From: Gammaproteobacteria bacterium
Lineage (GTDB): Bacteria; Pseudomonadota; Gammaproteobacteria; Pseudomonadales; Azotimanducaceae
Reading direction: 5' to 3'
Length of the DNA stretch: 41,692 bases
Assembly: GCA_026707045.1 (NCBI GenBank)
Contig: JAPOXO010000034.1
Coordinates: forward strand, 1-41,692
The notes beneath the pieces are model-generated. The model worked only from the letters and a program-made list of their open reading frames with translations. It made no database searches and was not told the origin of the DNA. Below, piece after piece: positions 33,687-41,692 of this stretch (the stretch's first letter is position 1; the number at the start of each line of letters is the position of its first letter). Both the position numbers and the translations under genes were made by a program.

Positions 33687-35102
33687 GTGTCCGTCTCTTC
33701 AGCCACAAAAGGCAGTTCGTTGTCAGTAGACAAAAGTCAAGGCCTTCGACTGGATTCGGTTGACCGAATCGTTCGATCGAAAATATTGAAACCCATTGTT
33801 GAACAGTGGGGATTCGGCAACGTGGTTGACGCTATTCGCGCCATACAAGATGACATTAGAACGAACGAAGACCACAGCTATCTGCCACCGTCCATATCGG
33901 AATACGCCGTTCTGGCGAAGTCCTGGCTCGGTAAGAATAGAAATATCGGCTATCAACCTGTATTCAACTTAACCGGAACAGTCCTCCATACCAATCTTGG
34001 ACGAGCAGTATTGGACCAACACCTCCTAAAGCGTGCCATTTTGACAGTCGGAAAACCGTTGACGTTGGAATACGACATCAGAACCGGCAAACGAGGTGAA
34101 CGCGAAGGCGTAATCCGAGAACGGCTTCTTCGATTAACAAGTGCTGAGTCTGCAGCGGTAGTAAACAACAATGCGGCCGCAGTACTACTGGTATTGAATA
34201 CCCTTGCATTGGGTAGGGATGTTGTTGTTTCGAGAGGGGAGTTGATTGAGATTGGCGGCAGTTTTCGCCTCCCCGAAATCTTGTCTCGAGCAGGTTGTAA
34301 CTTGGTCGAAGTTGGCACTACAAATCGCACGCGAGTCGAGGACTATGCCAATGCAATAACGGATCAAACTGCAGTTTTGTTGAAAGTACACCCAAGCAAT
34401 TTCACTATCCAAGGATTCACCGAAAGCACGTCCGAACAGGAACTTGCGGATCTTTCACAAGAAGAAAACATTCCGTTTGTTCTTGATTTGGGGAGCGGTG
34501 CACTCGTAGATTTGCAAAAGCTTGGCATTCCAAGAGAACCCCTGCCACAAGACTCGCTAAGCAATGGAGTTGACCTGGTGACGTTTTCGGGAGACAAACT
34601 CATGGGTGGCCCACAAGCTGGGATCATTGTTGGCAAAGCCAACTACATCGACCAAATCAACAGCAATCCGCTCAAACGTGCACTCAGGATGGACAAGCTT
34701 TCGTTGGCCATACTAGATGAAACGCTCAAAGCTTACGAAGATGGAACCACTTTAGACCGCAACATCCAGCTCATTAAGGAACTGAAAGTATCATCCAAGC
34801 AACTTTGGCATCGTGCTAGACAAATCAAATCTCTCTTGGACAACTGCTTAACTTCATGCAGCGTAGACGTGGTCGAATGCCACTCGGTGCTGGGCAGCGG
34901 TTCCCAACCTCACACTCAGCTACCTAGCGTAGCTGTTGCAATTACACATGAACGAGAAAGTACTCTCAGCGATATCGAAGCGCGGCTTCGAGAACTGAAT
35001 CCACCAGTTTTAGGACGTCGAAGCAAGTCGCAGCTTCTGCTGGACGTGCGGGGTGCACAACCGCTTGAGGAACTTCTGAGCACTCTACATCAGCTTGCAT
35101 GA
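33687..35102 (+). CDS. selA: L-seryl-tRNA(Sec) selenium transferase
   Basis: A 471-residue PLP enzyme that converts seryl-tRNA(Sec) to selenocysteyl-tRNA(Sec) using selenophosphate. The PLP lysine is K304 in VTFSGDKLMGGPQAGI; other family blocks are NLTGTVLHTNLGRA, AAVVNNNAAAVLL, VSRGELIEIGGSFRLPEI, KVHPSNFTIQGFT and VLDLGSGALVDL. Length equals the usual 460-470. Start may be GTG 33687 or TTG 33720; the second would match the shorter N terminus of the E. coli protein. It overlaps selB by 4 bp (ATGA), so the two are an operon. selD and tRNA(Sec) are not in the window. Confidence 0.96.
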   Translation: MSVSSATKGSSLSVDKSQGLRLDSVDRIVRSKILKPIVEQWGFGNVVDAIRAIQDDIRTNEDHSYLPPSISEYAVLAKSWLGKNRNIGYQPVFNLTGTVLHTNLGRAVLDQHLLKRAILTVGKPLTLEYDIRTGKRGEREGVIRERLLRLTSAESAAVVNNNAAAVLLVLNTLALGRDVVVSRGELIEIGGSFRLPEILSRAGCNLVEVGTTNRTRVEDYANAITDQTAVLLKVHPSNFTIQGFTESTSEQELADLSQEENIPFVLDLGSGALVDLQKLGIPREPLPQDSLSNGVDLVTFSGDKLMGGPQAGIIVGKANYIDQINSNPLKRALRMDKLSLAILDETLKAYEDGTTLDRNIQLIKELKVSSKQLWHRARQIKSLLDNCLTSCSVDVVECHSVLGSGSQPHTQLPSVAVAITHERESTLSDIEARLRELNPPVLGRRSKSQLLLDVRGAQPLEELLSTLHQLA

Positions 35103-36994
35103 TCGTCACATTGGCTGGGCATGTAGATCATGGCAAAACTGCACTGGTCAAGGCAATAACAGGTGTCGATACTGATCGTCTTGAAGAAGAGAAGCGTCGC
35201 GGACTCACAATAGATCTTGGCTTCGCATACCACGACCTGAATGGAAATCGAGTGGGTTTTGTCGATGTTCCTGGTCACCACAGATTCATTCATAACATGA
35301 TTGCAGGTGTTGCAAACATGCAACACGGATTGTTAGTTGTCGCTGCAAATGACGGCGTAATGCCTCAGACAATCGAGCATCTCAACATTCTCAAGCTGCT
35401 TGGTCTCAAGAATGGAACCATTGCCCTGTCAAAGATCGATGTTGTGGATCGTTCCCAAGTCTCTCGAGTCTCGGAGCAAATACGACAATTGACTCGGGAG
35501 ACCTTTCTCGCCAATTGTCCAATCATCGAAACATCCACAATGACCGGTCACGGCATCGTACATCTTCAGGATCGACTCGCAGAGGCGGCTGGACAATTGA
35601 AACGATTGGAACGAGAGCGTTCTGTGCGTATAGCCATTGACCGATCGTTCAGTCCGAGAGGTGTAGGAGCTGTCATCACAGGAACGATTTTCGATGGCAC
35701 GGTACACACCGGAGACGAACTGAGAATTTCTAGGTCTGGAAGATTAGTTCGTTTGAGGAATATTGTCACGAACGGAACGTCTTCCGACTTCGCGCAAGCA
35801 GGTGATCGGTGTGGAATCCAACTCTCTGGAGAACCAGCAACCAACATTTCCCGAGGCGACTGGTTGCGAGCTCCAGCGAATACCGATCAATCAAAATTTT
35901 TCACCCTGTCTCTGTCCGTACTTGAAGATTTTCCTCGTGAAGTGCGATCTTGGTCTCCCGTACACATATATCTCGCAACAAGCCATTCTCTGGGCAGACT
36001 GCTTCCCCTAGCGGATCAGCTGGTTCCAGGGGAGAACGGACTCGCGGATGTTGTATCTGACAATTCTTTGGATGTCGTTGTCGGAGATCGGTTGGTCATT
36101 CGAGATCAGGATTTGGAGTGTACGCTGGGCGGTGGTTGCGTTGTTGATGTGGGCCGACCGAATATGCGGCGGCGGCACCTTCAAAGAGTCCGCAGCCTCA
36201 ATGAACTAGGTCCGTTCGTTGAACAAGATGATCCCATCCATGCCCTGCTCTGCGAGTCCAAACTCACATCGGTACGACTCGAAGACTTCGTGAAGAAATG
36301 GAATATCCCAAAGCCAACTGCATTGAATTTGGAGGAGCAAGACACTTTAAGAAATTTCAATGGTCGTCTTCTCGCACAAGAAAGGCTGGGAGAGGTTACA
36401 GGCCAGATAGTGATGGCTTTGAAAGAACACCATCGCATCAGCCCTGACCAAACAGGTGCACGCTTAAGCTACATAGCCGACTACTGCAAGATCGACCAGG
36501 AAACGGTTCAGTTTTCATTAACTTGTGGAATAGAAGACAAGGTGTTTCGTTTGCAGTCGGGAAGATACTCGCTACCCAGCCATGCCGTAGACAAACCCAC
36601 CTTCAACGAAAAGCTCTACGAACAAATATTGCCTTTCATTAATGCAACCCAACCAGCAACCACCGGCGACATCGCCAAATCGCTAAAAATCCCTTTGCGA
36701 CAAATCGAAACGGAAATGAAGCGAATGTCGCGGGCAAAACTGTTTGTCCAAGTAACGCCCAAGCGCTATTTCACATATGAAAATATTGTGAAATTGGCGG
36801 AGCTCGCAACCCAACTGGCTCAAAAACAGTCATTTTCAGTAAGAGACTTTCGAGATGCCTCAGGGATAGGACGAATGCCCGTAATCGATGTGCTGGAATA
36901 TTTTGACAGACTACGATTTACTCGTCGGCTGGCAGACGTGAGAACTGTCATTGGATCTCTTGAACTCGTTCAAAAGAAAGAAGACAACCCTTAG
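35099..36994 (+). CDS. selB: Selenocysteine-specific elongation factor SelB
   Basis: A 631-residue GTPase that carries selenocysteyl-tRNA to UGA codons marked by a SECIS stem-loop. GTPase motifs: G1 GHVDHGKT at residues 7-14, G3 DVPGH at 56-60 and G4 SKID at 111-114. Domains II-III follow ([17 protein letters not shown]); the C-terminal half has the tandem winged helices for RNA binding ([47 protein letters not shown]). Length is slightly above the 614 residues of E. coli SelB. Translation is coupled to selA. Its presence implies at least one selenoprotein elsewhere in the genome, commonly formate dehydrogenase; none is seen here. Confidence 0.96.
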   Translation: MIVTLAGHVDHGKTALVKAITGVDTDRLEEEKRRGLTIDLGFAYHDLNGNRVGFVDVPGHHRFIHNMIAGVANMQHGLLVVAANDGVMPQTIEHLNILKLLGLKNGTIALSKIDVVDRSQVSRVSEQIRQLTRETFLANCPIIETSTMTGHGIVHLQDRLAEAAGQLKRLERERSVRIAIDRSFSPRGVGAVITGTIFDGTVHTGDELRISRSGRLVRLRNIVTNGTSSDFAQAGDRCGIQLSGEPATNISRGDWLRAPANTDQSKFFTLSLSVLEDFPREVRSWSPVHIYLATSHSLGRLLPLADQLVPGENGLADVVSDNSLDVVVGDRLVIRDQDLECTLGGGCVVDVGRPNMRRRHLQRVRSLNELGPFVEQDDPIHALLCESKLTSVRLEDFVKKWNIPKPTALNLEEQDTLRNFNGRLLAQERLGEVTGQIVMALKEHHRISPDQTGARLSYIADYCKIDQETVQFSLTCGIEDKVFRLQSGRYSLPSHAVDKPTFNEKLYEQILPFINATQPATTGDIAKSLKIPLRQIETEMKRMSRAKLFVQVTPKRYFTYENIVKLAELATQLAQKQSFSVRDFRDASGIGRMPVIDVLEYFDRLRFTRRLADVRTVIGSLELVQKKEDNP

Positions 36995-37036
36995 CCGTTT
37001 GCGTAAGACAACTGAATCAGCGTTACAGACCACTCT

Positions 37037-38218
37037 TTAGAGTTCAAATCGAATCTTGTTCGCCGCCGTTTGTGCCCTGTTTCTTGCATCATCGATGGAA
37101 GTTCCTCGTGCAAGTGCAACACCCATTCTTCGTTCGCCACTAACAGACGGCTTTCCAAACAGTCGAATTTGAACACCGGATTCGGTTAGCGCATCTTCTA
37201 ATCCACGAAAACGAACGCTTTCCGATTCTCCCTCAACAATCAGTACAGCCGAAGCTGATGGACCATACAGTTCAATGTTAGGAACCGGCAAATCAAGAAT
37301 GGCTCTTGCATGTAGCGCAAACTCGGACATGTCCTGACTGATCAACGTGACCATTCCCGTATCGTGGGGTCTCGGACTTAGTTCACTAAAGTAAACCTGA
37401 ACGCCCTTAATGAAAAACTCAACACCGTAGATCCCGCGACCTCCCAAGGCTCCAGTCACTCTCTCAGCGATGCGTTTGCACTCATCCAGAACTTCAGTGT
37501 CCATTGGATGTGGCTGCCAAGACTCTTGATAATCTCCTCCCACTTGACGGTGCCCTATCGGTTCACAAAACGCAACCCCGTTGACATGCTGCACTGTAAG
37601 CAAAGTGATCTCGTAGTCGAAGTCGATCATTTGTTCTACGATCACTTTCTCAGCCGCACCACGGGTCCCTTCCTGAGCACATTTCCAAGAGTCCAGTGCA
37701 TCGTCCAGAGATTTCACGACAGACTGACCTTTTCCCGAAGAACTCATTGTCGGTTTGACGACGCATGGAATTCCAATTTGTTCAACCGCGTCAAAGAAGG
37801 ATTGCACCGAATCTGCAAATCGATAGTCAGAAACGGGAACTTTGAGATCTTTCGCTGCTAACGTTCTTATCCCTTCTCGATTCATGGTCAAGTGAGCTGC
37901 GTTTGCGGACGGAATCACTCGAAATCCCCTAGCTTCTAATTCCATGAGTGCAGAGGTGGCTATGGCCTCTATTTCAGGAACGATCAAATGTGGTTGCTCG
38001 GTTTCAACCACACTTGTTAGTTCAGAGGCATCAAGCATGTTGATGGTATGGTTTCGATGGGCGACTTGCATCGCCGGCGCGTTTGAGTAGCGATCAACGG
38101 CAATTGTTTCGACTCCGAGTCGTTGTAGTTCGATAACGACCTCTTTCCCAAGTTCTCCACTTCCCAACACGATGACGCGAGTTGCTCCGTCAGATAGAGG
38201 TGTTCCTATGGTTGTCAC
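37037..38218 (-). CDS. purT: Formate-dependent phosphoribosylglycinamide formyltransferase 2
   Basis: A 393-residue ATP-grasp enzyme making formyl-GAR from GAR, formate and ATP, the third step of purine synthesis, independent of folate. It is very close to E. coli PurT throughout: [107 protein letters not shown] and [19 protein letters not shown]. Start is GTG 38218 ([16 protein letters not shown]), matching the E. coli N terminus. It is on the same strand as purL, with an RDD gene between; convergent with selB. Confidence 0.97.
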   Translation of the reverse strand: MTTIGTPLSDGATRVIVLGSGELGKEVVIELQRLGVETIAVDRYSNAPAMQVAHRNHTINMLDASELTSVVETEQPHLIVPEIEAIATSALMELEARGFRVIPSANAAHLTMNREGIRTLAAKDLKVPVSDYRFADSVQSFFDAVEQIGIPCVVKPTMSSSGKGQSVVKSLDDALDSWKCAQEGTRGAAEKVIVEQMIDFDYEITLLTVQHVNGVAFCEPIGHRQVGGDYQESWQPHPMDTEVLDECKRIAERVTGALGGRGIYGVEFFIKGVQVYFSELSPRPHDTGMVTLISQDMSEFALHARAILDLPVPNIELYGPSASAVLIVEGESESVRFRGLEDALTESGVQIRLFGKPSVSGERRMGVALARGTSIDDARNRAQTAANKIRFEL

Positions 38219-38416
38219 TCGTCAATGCTCCCGATGTGCCCCAGTCGGCGCACTTTCAATCACGCCTTCGTACACCTTCTTCCATCGCACAATACTGAAT
38301 ATTTGCAGAGTATATGTGGCACCTTCAGTTTATACAGGCTTTGACGAGCACACGTTGGCTGCTCCAATGTGTCCGACGGCAAAAACGTGCAACCACTTGA
38401 AACACACCTTGTGCCT

Positions 38417-39073
38417 TCAATCCACTGGGTTAGTTCCGTCACTAGTGCTACCCCGATACGCATCGTCCTCCAGTCGCCCACTCTGGTCCTTACGCAGTCT
38501 ATTCCGATTTTTGAGATCAATCACGGTCGTACCAGCCATAATGTCGTGAAAAGTTCTACGATCATCTCGGAATATAAACAGCGCGTCCAATATAAACACT
38601 AAGGAATATAGAAAGTACATGACAACTTGTAATGCATATATTGGAAAATAACGCAATATCAATAGCTTTCCTATGGGCTGTACTTGGCGTGTATCCTCAC
38701 TTACGATAGCAATGTTCATAAAGAGCTTGCCTATAGATTGCCCACGTGTTGCTAACAAATAGCCGTTAATAATCAAGAATACGGCTGCATCGATAGCTAA
38801 TCCTAAGTAGACAGACCCGTCTAGCAAGTTAGTTGCGAACCATTCCAATTCTTCACTCTCCGCGGTTGAAAATGCCTCTCCAATAAGGTTTCTTCCTATC
38901 ACTAAACCGATCAAGAAAAGAGTCAAGATCTGAGAACCACCCAGAATTACTAAGTCCAAGACAACTGCACCTAACCTTTTCAGTCGGGAGGCGACTTCGG
39001 TACCTTCTCTTGAGGTTGCGTCAGGGAGAAGATCGGAGGTTGGCGCCGCGTATGGATTCGCTTCGTGGTTCAT
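38417..39073 (-). CDS. RDD-family membrane protein
   Basis: A 218-residue inner-membrane protein with the RDD domain: an N-terminal NPYAAP block and charged segment, three hydrophobic helices at about 35-61, 84-106 and 137-163, the conserved loop ATRGQSIGKLFM (108-119) after the second helix, and DDRRTFHDIMAGTTVI after the third. The long polar C-terminal tail (RKDQSGRLEDDAYRG) is variable. RDD proteins are linked to transport or stress tolerance, but the function of this one cannot be assigned. It lies between purL and purT on the same strand (gaps 124 and 198 bp), which is an unusual place for it. Confidence 0.88.
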   Translation of the reverse strand: MNHEANPYAAPTSDLLPDATSREGTEVASRLKRLGAVVLDLVILGGSQILTLFLIGLVIGRNLIGEAFSTAESEELEWFATNLLDGSVYLGLAIDAAVFLIINGYLLATRGQSIGKLFMNIAIVSEDTRQVQPIGKLLILRYFPIYALQVVMYFLYSLVFILDALFIFRDDRRTFHDIMAGTTVIDLKNRNRLRKDQSGRLEDDAYRGSTSDGTNPVD

Positions 39074-39197
39074 TCAGATATCAACATGTTGGTATGTGAC
39101 TGTAATTCAAGGTTTCTTCGAAACCATTGGGCGACAAAATCACTAATTTGGACCTTTCTCTTCTACTCTCAACTTGGCAGCGCCCCATCGACACGAG

Positions 39198-41692
39198 TCA
39201 CTTCAATGCATGTGCTGCATTCTGAAATAATCGTATCCACGGACTGAACTCTCGGTCGCAATGTGCCCGATCAGTCCATGAATTCTGGACATTTCGAAAT
39301 ACACGTTCAGGGTGCGGCATCAGGATCAGCACTCTTCCGTCGTGAGACACTGTTCCTGCGATGGCATCTGTCGAGCCATTAGGGTTCATTGGGTATCGCA
39401 TCGTAGATTCTCCAAAGCCATCGACATATCGCAATGCCACTTGTTGGTTTTCAGCAAGAGCATCAATTTCACTTCCGAAACTGAATACTACGCGGCCCTC
39501 TCCATGAGCTACAGGTACGGGAATTTGGCTTCCCGACATTCCGTTCAACCATGGAGACACTGTTTGTTCGATTCTTACCTGAATTGTGCGGCCTTCAAAT
39601 TGATCCGATTCGTTTCTCTCGAAATTTGGCCAGCTGTCTGCTCCCGGGATCAGGGACTTCAATCGCGAGAACATCTGACAGCCATTGCAGACTCCGAGTG
39701 AGAGAGTGTCCGTCCGTGTAAAGAATTCCTCGAATTGCGAGCGTACCTCTTCACTAAATAGAATCGATTTCGCCCAGCCTCCTCCGGCCCCCAATACATC
39801 CCCGTACGAAAAACCTCCACATGCTGCTAGTACTTGGTATGAATTCAAAGAGACACGACCTTCAAACAGGTCTGTCATATGTACGTCGTCGCAGGAGAAA
39901 CCTGCTGCGCGAAACGCGGCCGCCATCTCAATTTGGCCGTTAACTCCTTGATCCCGCAAGATAGCCACCCGTGGTTGAGTGGCGTTCACAAACGTAGAGC
40001 AAAGACGACCATCGTCAATCGAAAAAGTCAGAGACTCATTGAGTCCTGGATGGTCACTCTCGATGAGATGGTATTCACTGTCTGCACACTTGGTATCGTC
40101 GCGCAGCCGTTGCATCAGATAGCTTGTTTTGGACCAAAGTTTCTCCAATTCAAACAAGTCCTTGCGATACACCGATTCGCCATCTTTGAAAATGGTGAAG
40201 TCTCTCCTGTCTGTTGTATGTGCAACTCTCCGAATTCGCAGTCCCAGGTCACGAGCAAGTCGTACTAGATCTTCGGACTTAGTGAGAAGTGCCTCGAATA
40301 CTAGCCCAGGCTCTTCGCTAAACAATTGTTCCTGCCATCTTCCTGAAACTTCAATCGACACTCCCATCCTGCCTGCAATTGCCATCTCAAGCAACGTTGC
40401 TAACAGCCCACCATCTGAGCGATCATGCATCGCCAGAGCTAGCTCAAGTTGGTGTACACGATGAGCAAAACTAAGAAGTCTCTTAAGCTTTTCTGAATCG
40501 TCGACATCGGGTGCATCATTTCCAAGCTGGCAATACACCTGAGCCAAAGCGCTGCCACCAAGCCGTTGTTGTGTACCAAGTTCCACTAACAAAAGCTCGC
40601 TCCCGATGCTCGAAAGTTGAGGTGTCAGCAGCCGTCGAACATCCCGTACTGGAGCAAATGCCGAAACAATAAGAGAAACGGGCGATACGACTTCGTTCTC
40701 GATACCCTTGTCTTCCCATTGTGTTCGCATCGAAAGACTGTCCTTGCCGACAGGAATCGCAATTCCCAAGTCCTTGCACAACGTAGTTCCAGCGGTTACG
40801 GCTTCGTACAGAGCCTGATCTTCGTTTGCAGCACCAGCTGCCGCCATCCAATTGGCCGATAGCACGACACGGTCAAGACTCTCAATTTGAACGCTAGCCA
40901 TATTTGTCAAAGCTTCAGCTATCGCCATTCTGGCAGCCGATGCGGGATTGATGATTGAAAGTGGAGTTCGTTCACCAATTGACATCGCTTCACCAACATA
41001 CGTTTCGTAACCTGCGATGGTGACAGCACAGTCGGCCACCGGAACTTGGTATGGACCGACCATCTGCTCCTGCGCAATTAGTCCTGTAATGCTACGGTCA
41101 CCGATTGTCACCAGAAATTTCTTGGATCCGACTGAAGGAAACTGAAGAACTCGTTCAATTGCGTCTTCGATATGAATCTCGTTGAGATCTAATGGGGTAT
41201 TCGAGCGGATTTGAGATTGGAATTCACGTTGAATTCTTGGGGGTTTGCCAAAAATTACATCAAGGTCCAAATCGATGGGTCGATTGTCGTACAAAGAGTC
41301 ATTGACCTCTATGTTTTGATTGTGGGTGGTCAACCCCACAACGGCATATGGACACCGCTCACGTTCACAAATCTGTTCGAAGAAAGACAAACTCGAAGAA
41401 GGAACTGCGAGCACATATCTTTCTTGTGCTTCGTTGCACCAAATCTCCATCGGCGACATTCCGAAATCAGCATTGGGCACGTTTCTTAGTTCAAACTTGC
41501 CACCAAGGCCAATATCGTTGATTAGCTCCGGGAATGCGTTGGAGAGACCACCCGCTCCCACATCGTGGATAAAGGCAATGGGATTTTTCTCGAGGGCTGC
41601 CGTGCATCTATCGATTACCTCCTGACAACGCCGCTCCAACTCCGCGTTGTCGCGTTGAACAGACGCAAAGTCAAGATCGGCCGAGGACTGTC
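39198..41692 (-). CDS. purL: Phosphoribosylformylglycinamidine synthase, C-terminal two-thirds (cut by window end)
   Basis: The frame remains open to the window edge; the visible ~830 residues correspond to the middle and C-terminal parts of the long (about 1290-residue) PurL that combines synthetase and glutaminase. ADLDFASVQRDNAELERRCQEVIDRC at the edge and FIHDVGAGGLSNAFPELI match E. coli PurL. The synthetase second half includes PVGKDSLSMRTQW and AMHDRSDGGLLATLLEMA. The class I glutamine amidotransferase domain has its nucleophile in LGVCNGCQMFS and the His/Glu pair in LMPHPERVF. It converts FGAR to FGAM with ATP and glutamine. An apparent TTG start at 41639 is not the true start. Confidence 0.96.
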   Translation of the reverse strand, partial: QSSADLDFASVQRDNAELERRCQEVIDRCTAALEKNPIAFIHDVGAGGLSNAFPELINDIGLGGKFELRNVPNADFGMSPMEIWCNEAQERYVLAVPSSSLSFFEQICERERCPYAVVGLTTHNQNIEVNDSLYDNRPIDLDLDVIFGKPPRIQREFQSQIRSNTPLDLNEIHIEDAIERVLQFPSVGSKKFLVTIGDRSITGLIAQEQMVGPYQVPVADCAVTIAGYETYVGEAMSIGERTPLSIINPASAARMAIAEALTNMASVQIESLDRVVLSANWMAAAGAANEDQALYEAVTAGTTLCKDLGIAIPVGKDSLSMRTQWEDKGIENEVVSPVSLIVSAFAPVRDVRRLLTPQLSSIGSELLLVELGTQQRLGGSALAQVYCQLGNDAPDVDDSEKLKRLLSFAHRVHQLELALAMHDRSDGGLLATLLEMAIAGRMGVSIEVSGRWQEQLFSEEPGLVFEALLTKSEDLVRLARDLGLRIRRVAHTTDRRDFTIFKDGESVYRKDLFELEKLWSKTSYLMQRLRDDTKCADSEYHLIESDHPGLNESLTFSIDDGRLCSTFVNATQPRVAILRDQGVNGQIEMAAAFRAAGFSCDDVHMTDLFEGRVSLNSYQVLAACGGFSYGDVLGAGGGWAKSILFSEEVRSQFEEFFTRTDTLSLGVCNGCQMFSRLKSLIPGADSWPNFERNESDQFEGRTIQVRIEQTVSPWLNGMSGSQIPVPVAHGEGRVVFSFGSEIDALAENQQVALRYVDGFGESTMRYPMNPNGSTDAIAGTVSHDGRVLILMPHPERVFRNVQNSWTDRAHCDREFSPWIRLFQNAAHALK

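Overview
The window looks like a chromosomal segment of an uncultured, probably marine, gammaproteobacterium of medium G+C. This is an inference. It rests on the long PurL with a fused glutaminase domain, a PurT very close to the enterobacterial enzyme, a SelA-SelB pair of proteobacterial type, and a scatter of amidohydrolase-2, acyl-CoA dehydrogenase, TauD, sulfatase, P450 and SDR genes of the kind common in marine gammaproteobacteria. There is no rRNA, tRNA, CRISPR array, transposase or integrase that I can see.

Layout. 1-4.4 kb (+): end of an amidohydrolase, a sodium:solute symporter, an internally duplicated winged-helix-like protein, and a lipoprotein with an HExxH motif. 4.5-11 kb (-): a tandem cluster of large membrane-anchored alpha-solenoid proteins built from repeats of about 35 residues centred on W-A-x-x-D-P-x-x-A (here called family A). 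It holds three full copies and one truncated relic. 11.1-12.2 kb (-): an amidohydrolase interrupted by one in-frame TAG. 12.4 kb (+): a short avidin/streptavidin-like protein without a signal peptide. 12.8-16.4 kb (-): acyl-CoA dehydrogenase, TauD-type dioxygenase and sulfatase, divergent from a cytochrome P450 (16.7-17.9 kb, +). 18-27.5 kb: a small exported protein (-) diverges from an ECF-type sigma factor (+). The sigma gene is followed 7 bp later by a fifth family A member, whose extra N-terminal cytoplasmic segment resembles an anti-sigma domain, then by a sixth member and three paralogous exported TPR-like proteins (family T). 27.6-28.3 kb: a FitAB/VapBC-type toxin-antitoxin pair with a clear promoter and a palindromic operator. 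28.7-32 kb: an SDR, an orphan ParB-like protein of the kind carried by integrative conjugative elements, and a 3-hydroxyisobutyrate dehydrogenase-family enzyme. 32.2-37 kb: a di-haem peroxidase (-) diverging from selA-selB (+). 37-41.7 kb (-): purT, an RDD membrane protein, and purL running off the window.

The most striking content is the two expanded paralogous families, A and T, around a single ECF sigma gene. The best reading is that sigma and the first A protein form a sigma/anti-sigma pair in which a large periplasmic solenoid is the sensor. The other A and T proteins would be regulon members, decoys or partners. This is a hypothesis: no family name for the A proteins is recognised from the sequence. 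The metabolic genes look like ordinary catabolic and housekeeping functions that happen to lie between the two parts of the family.
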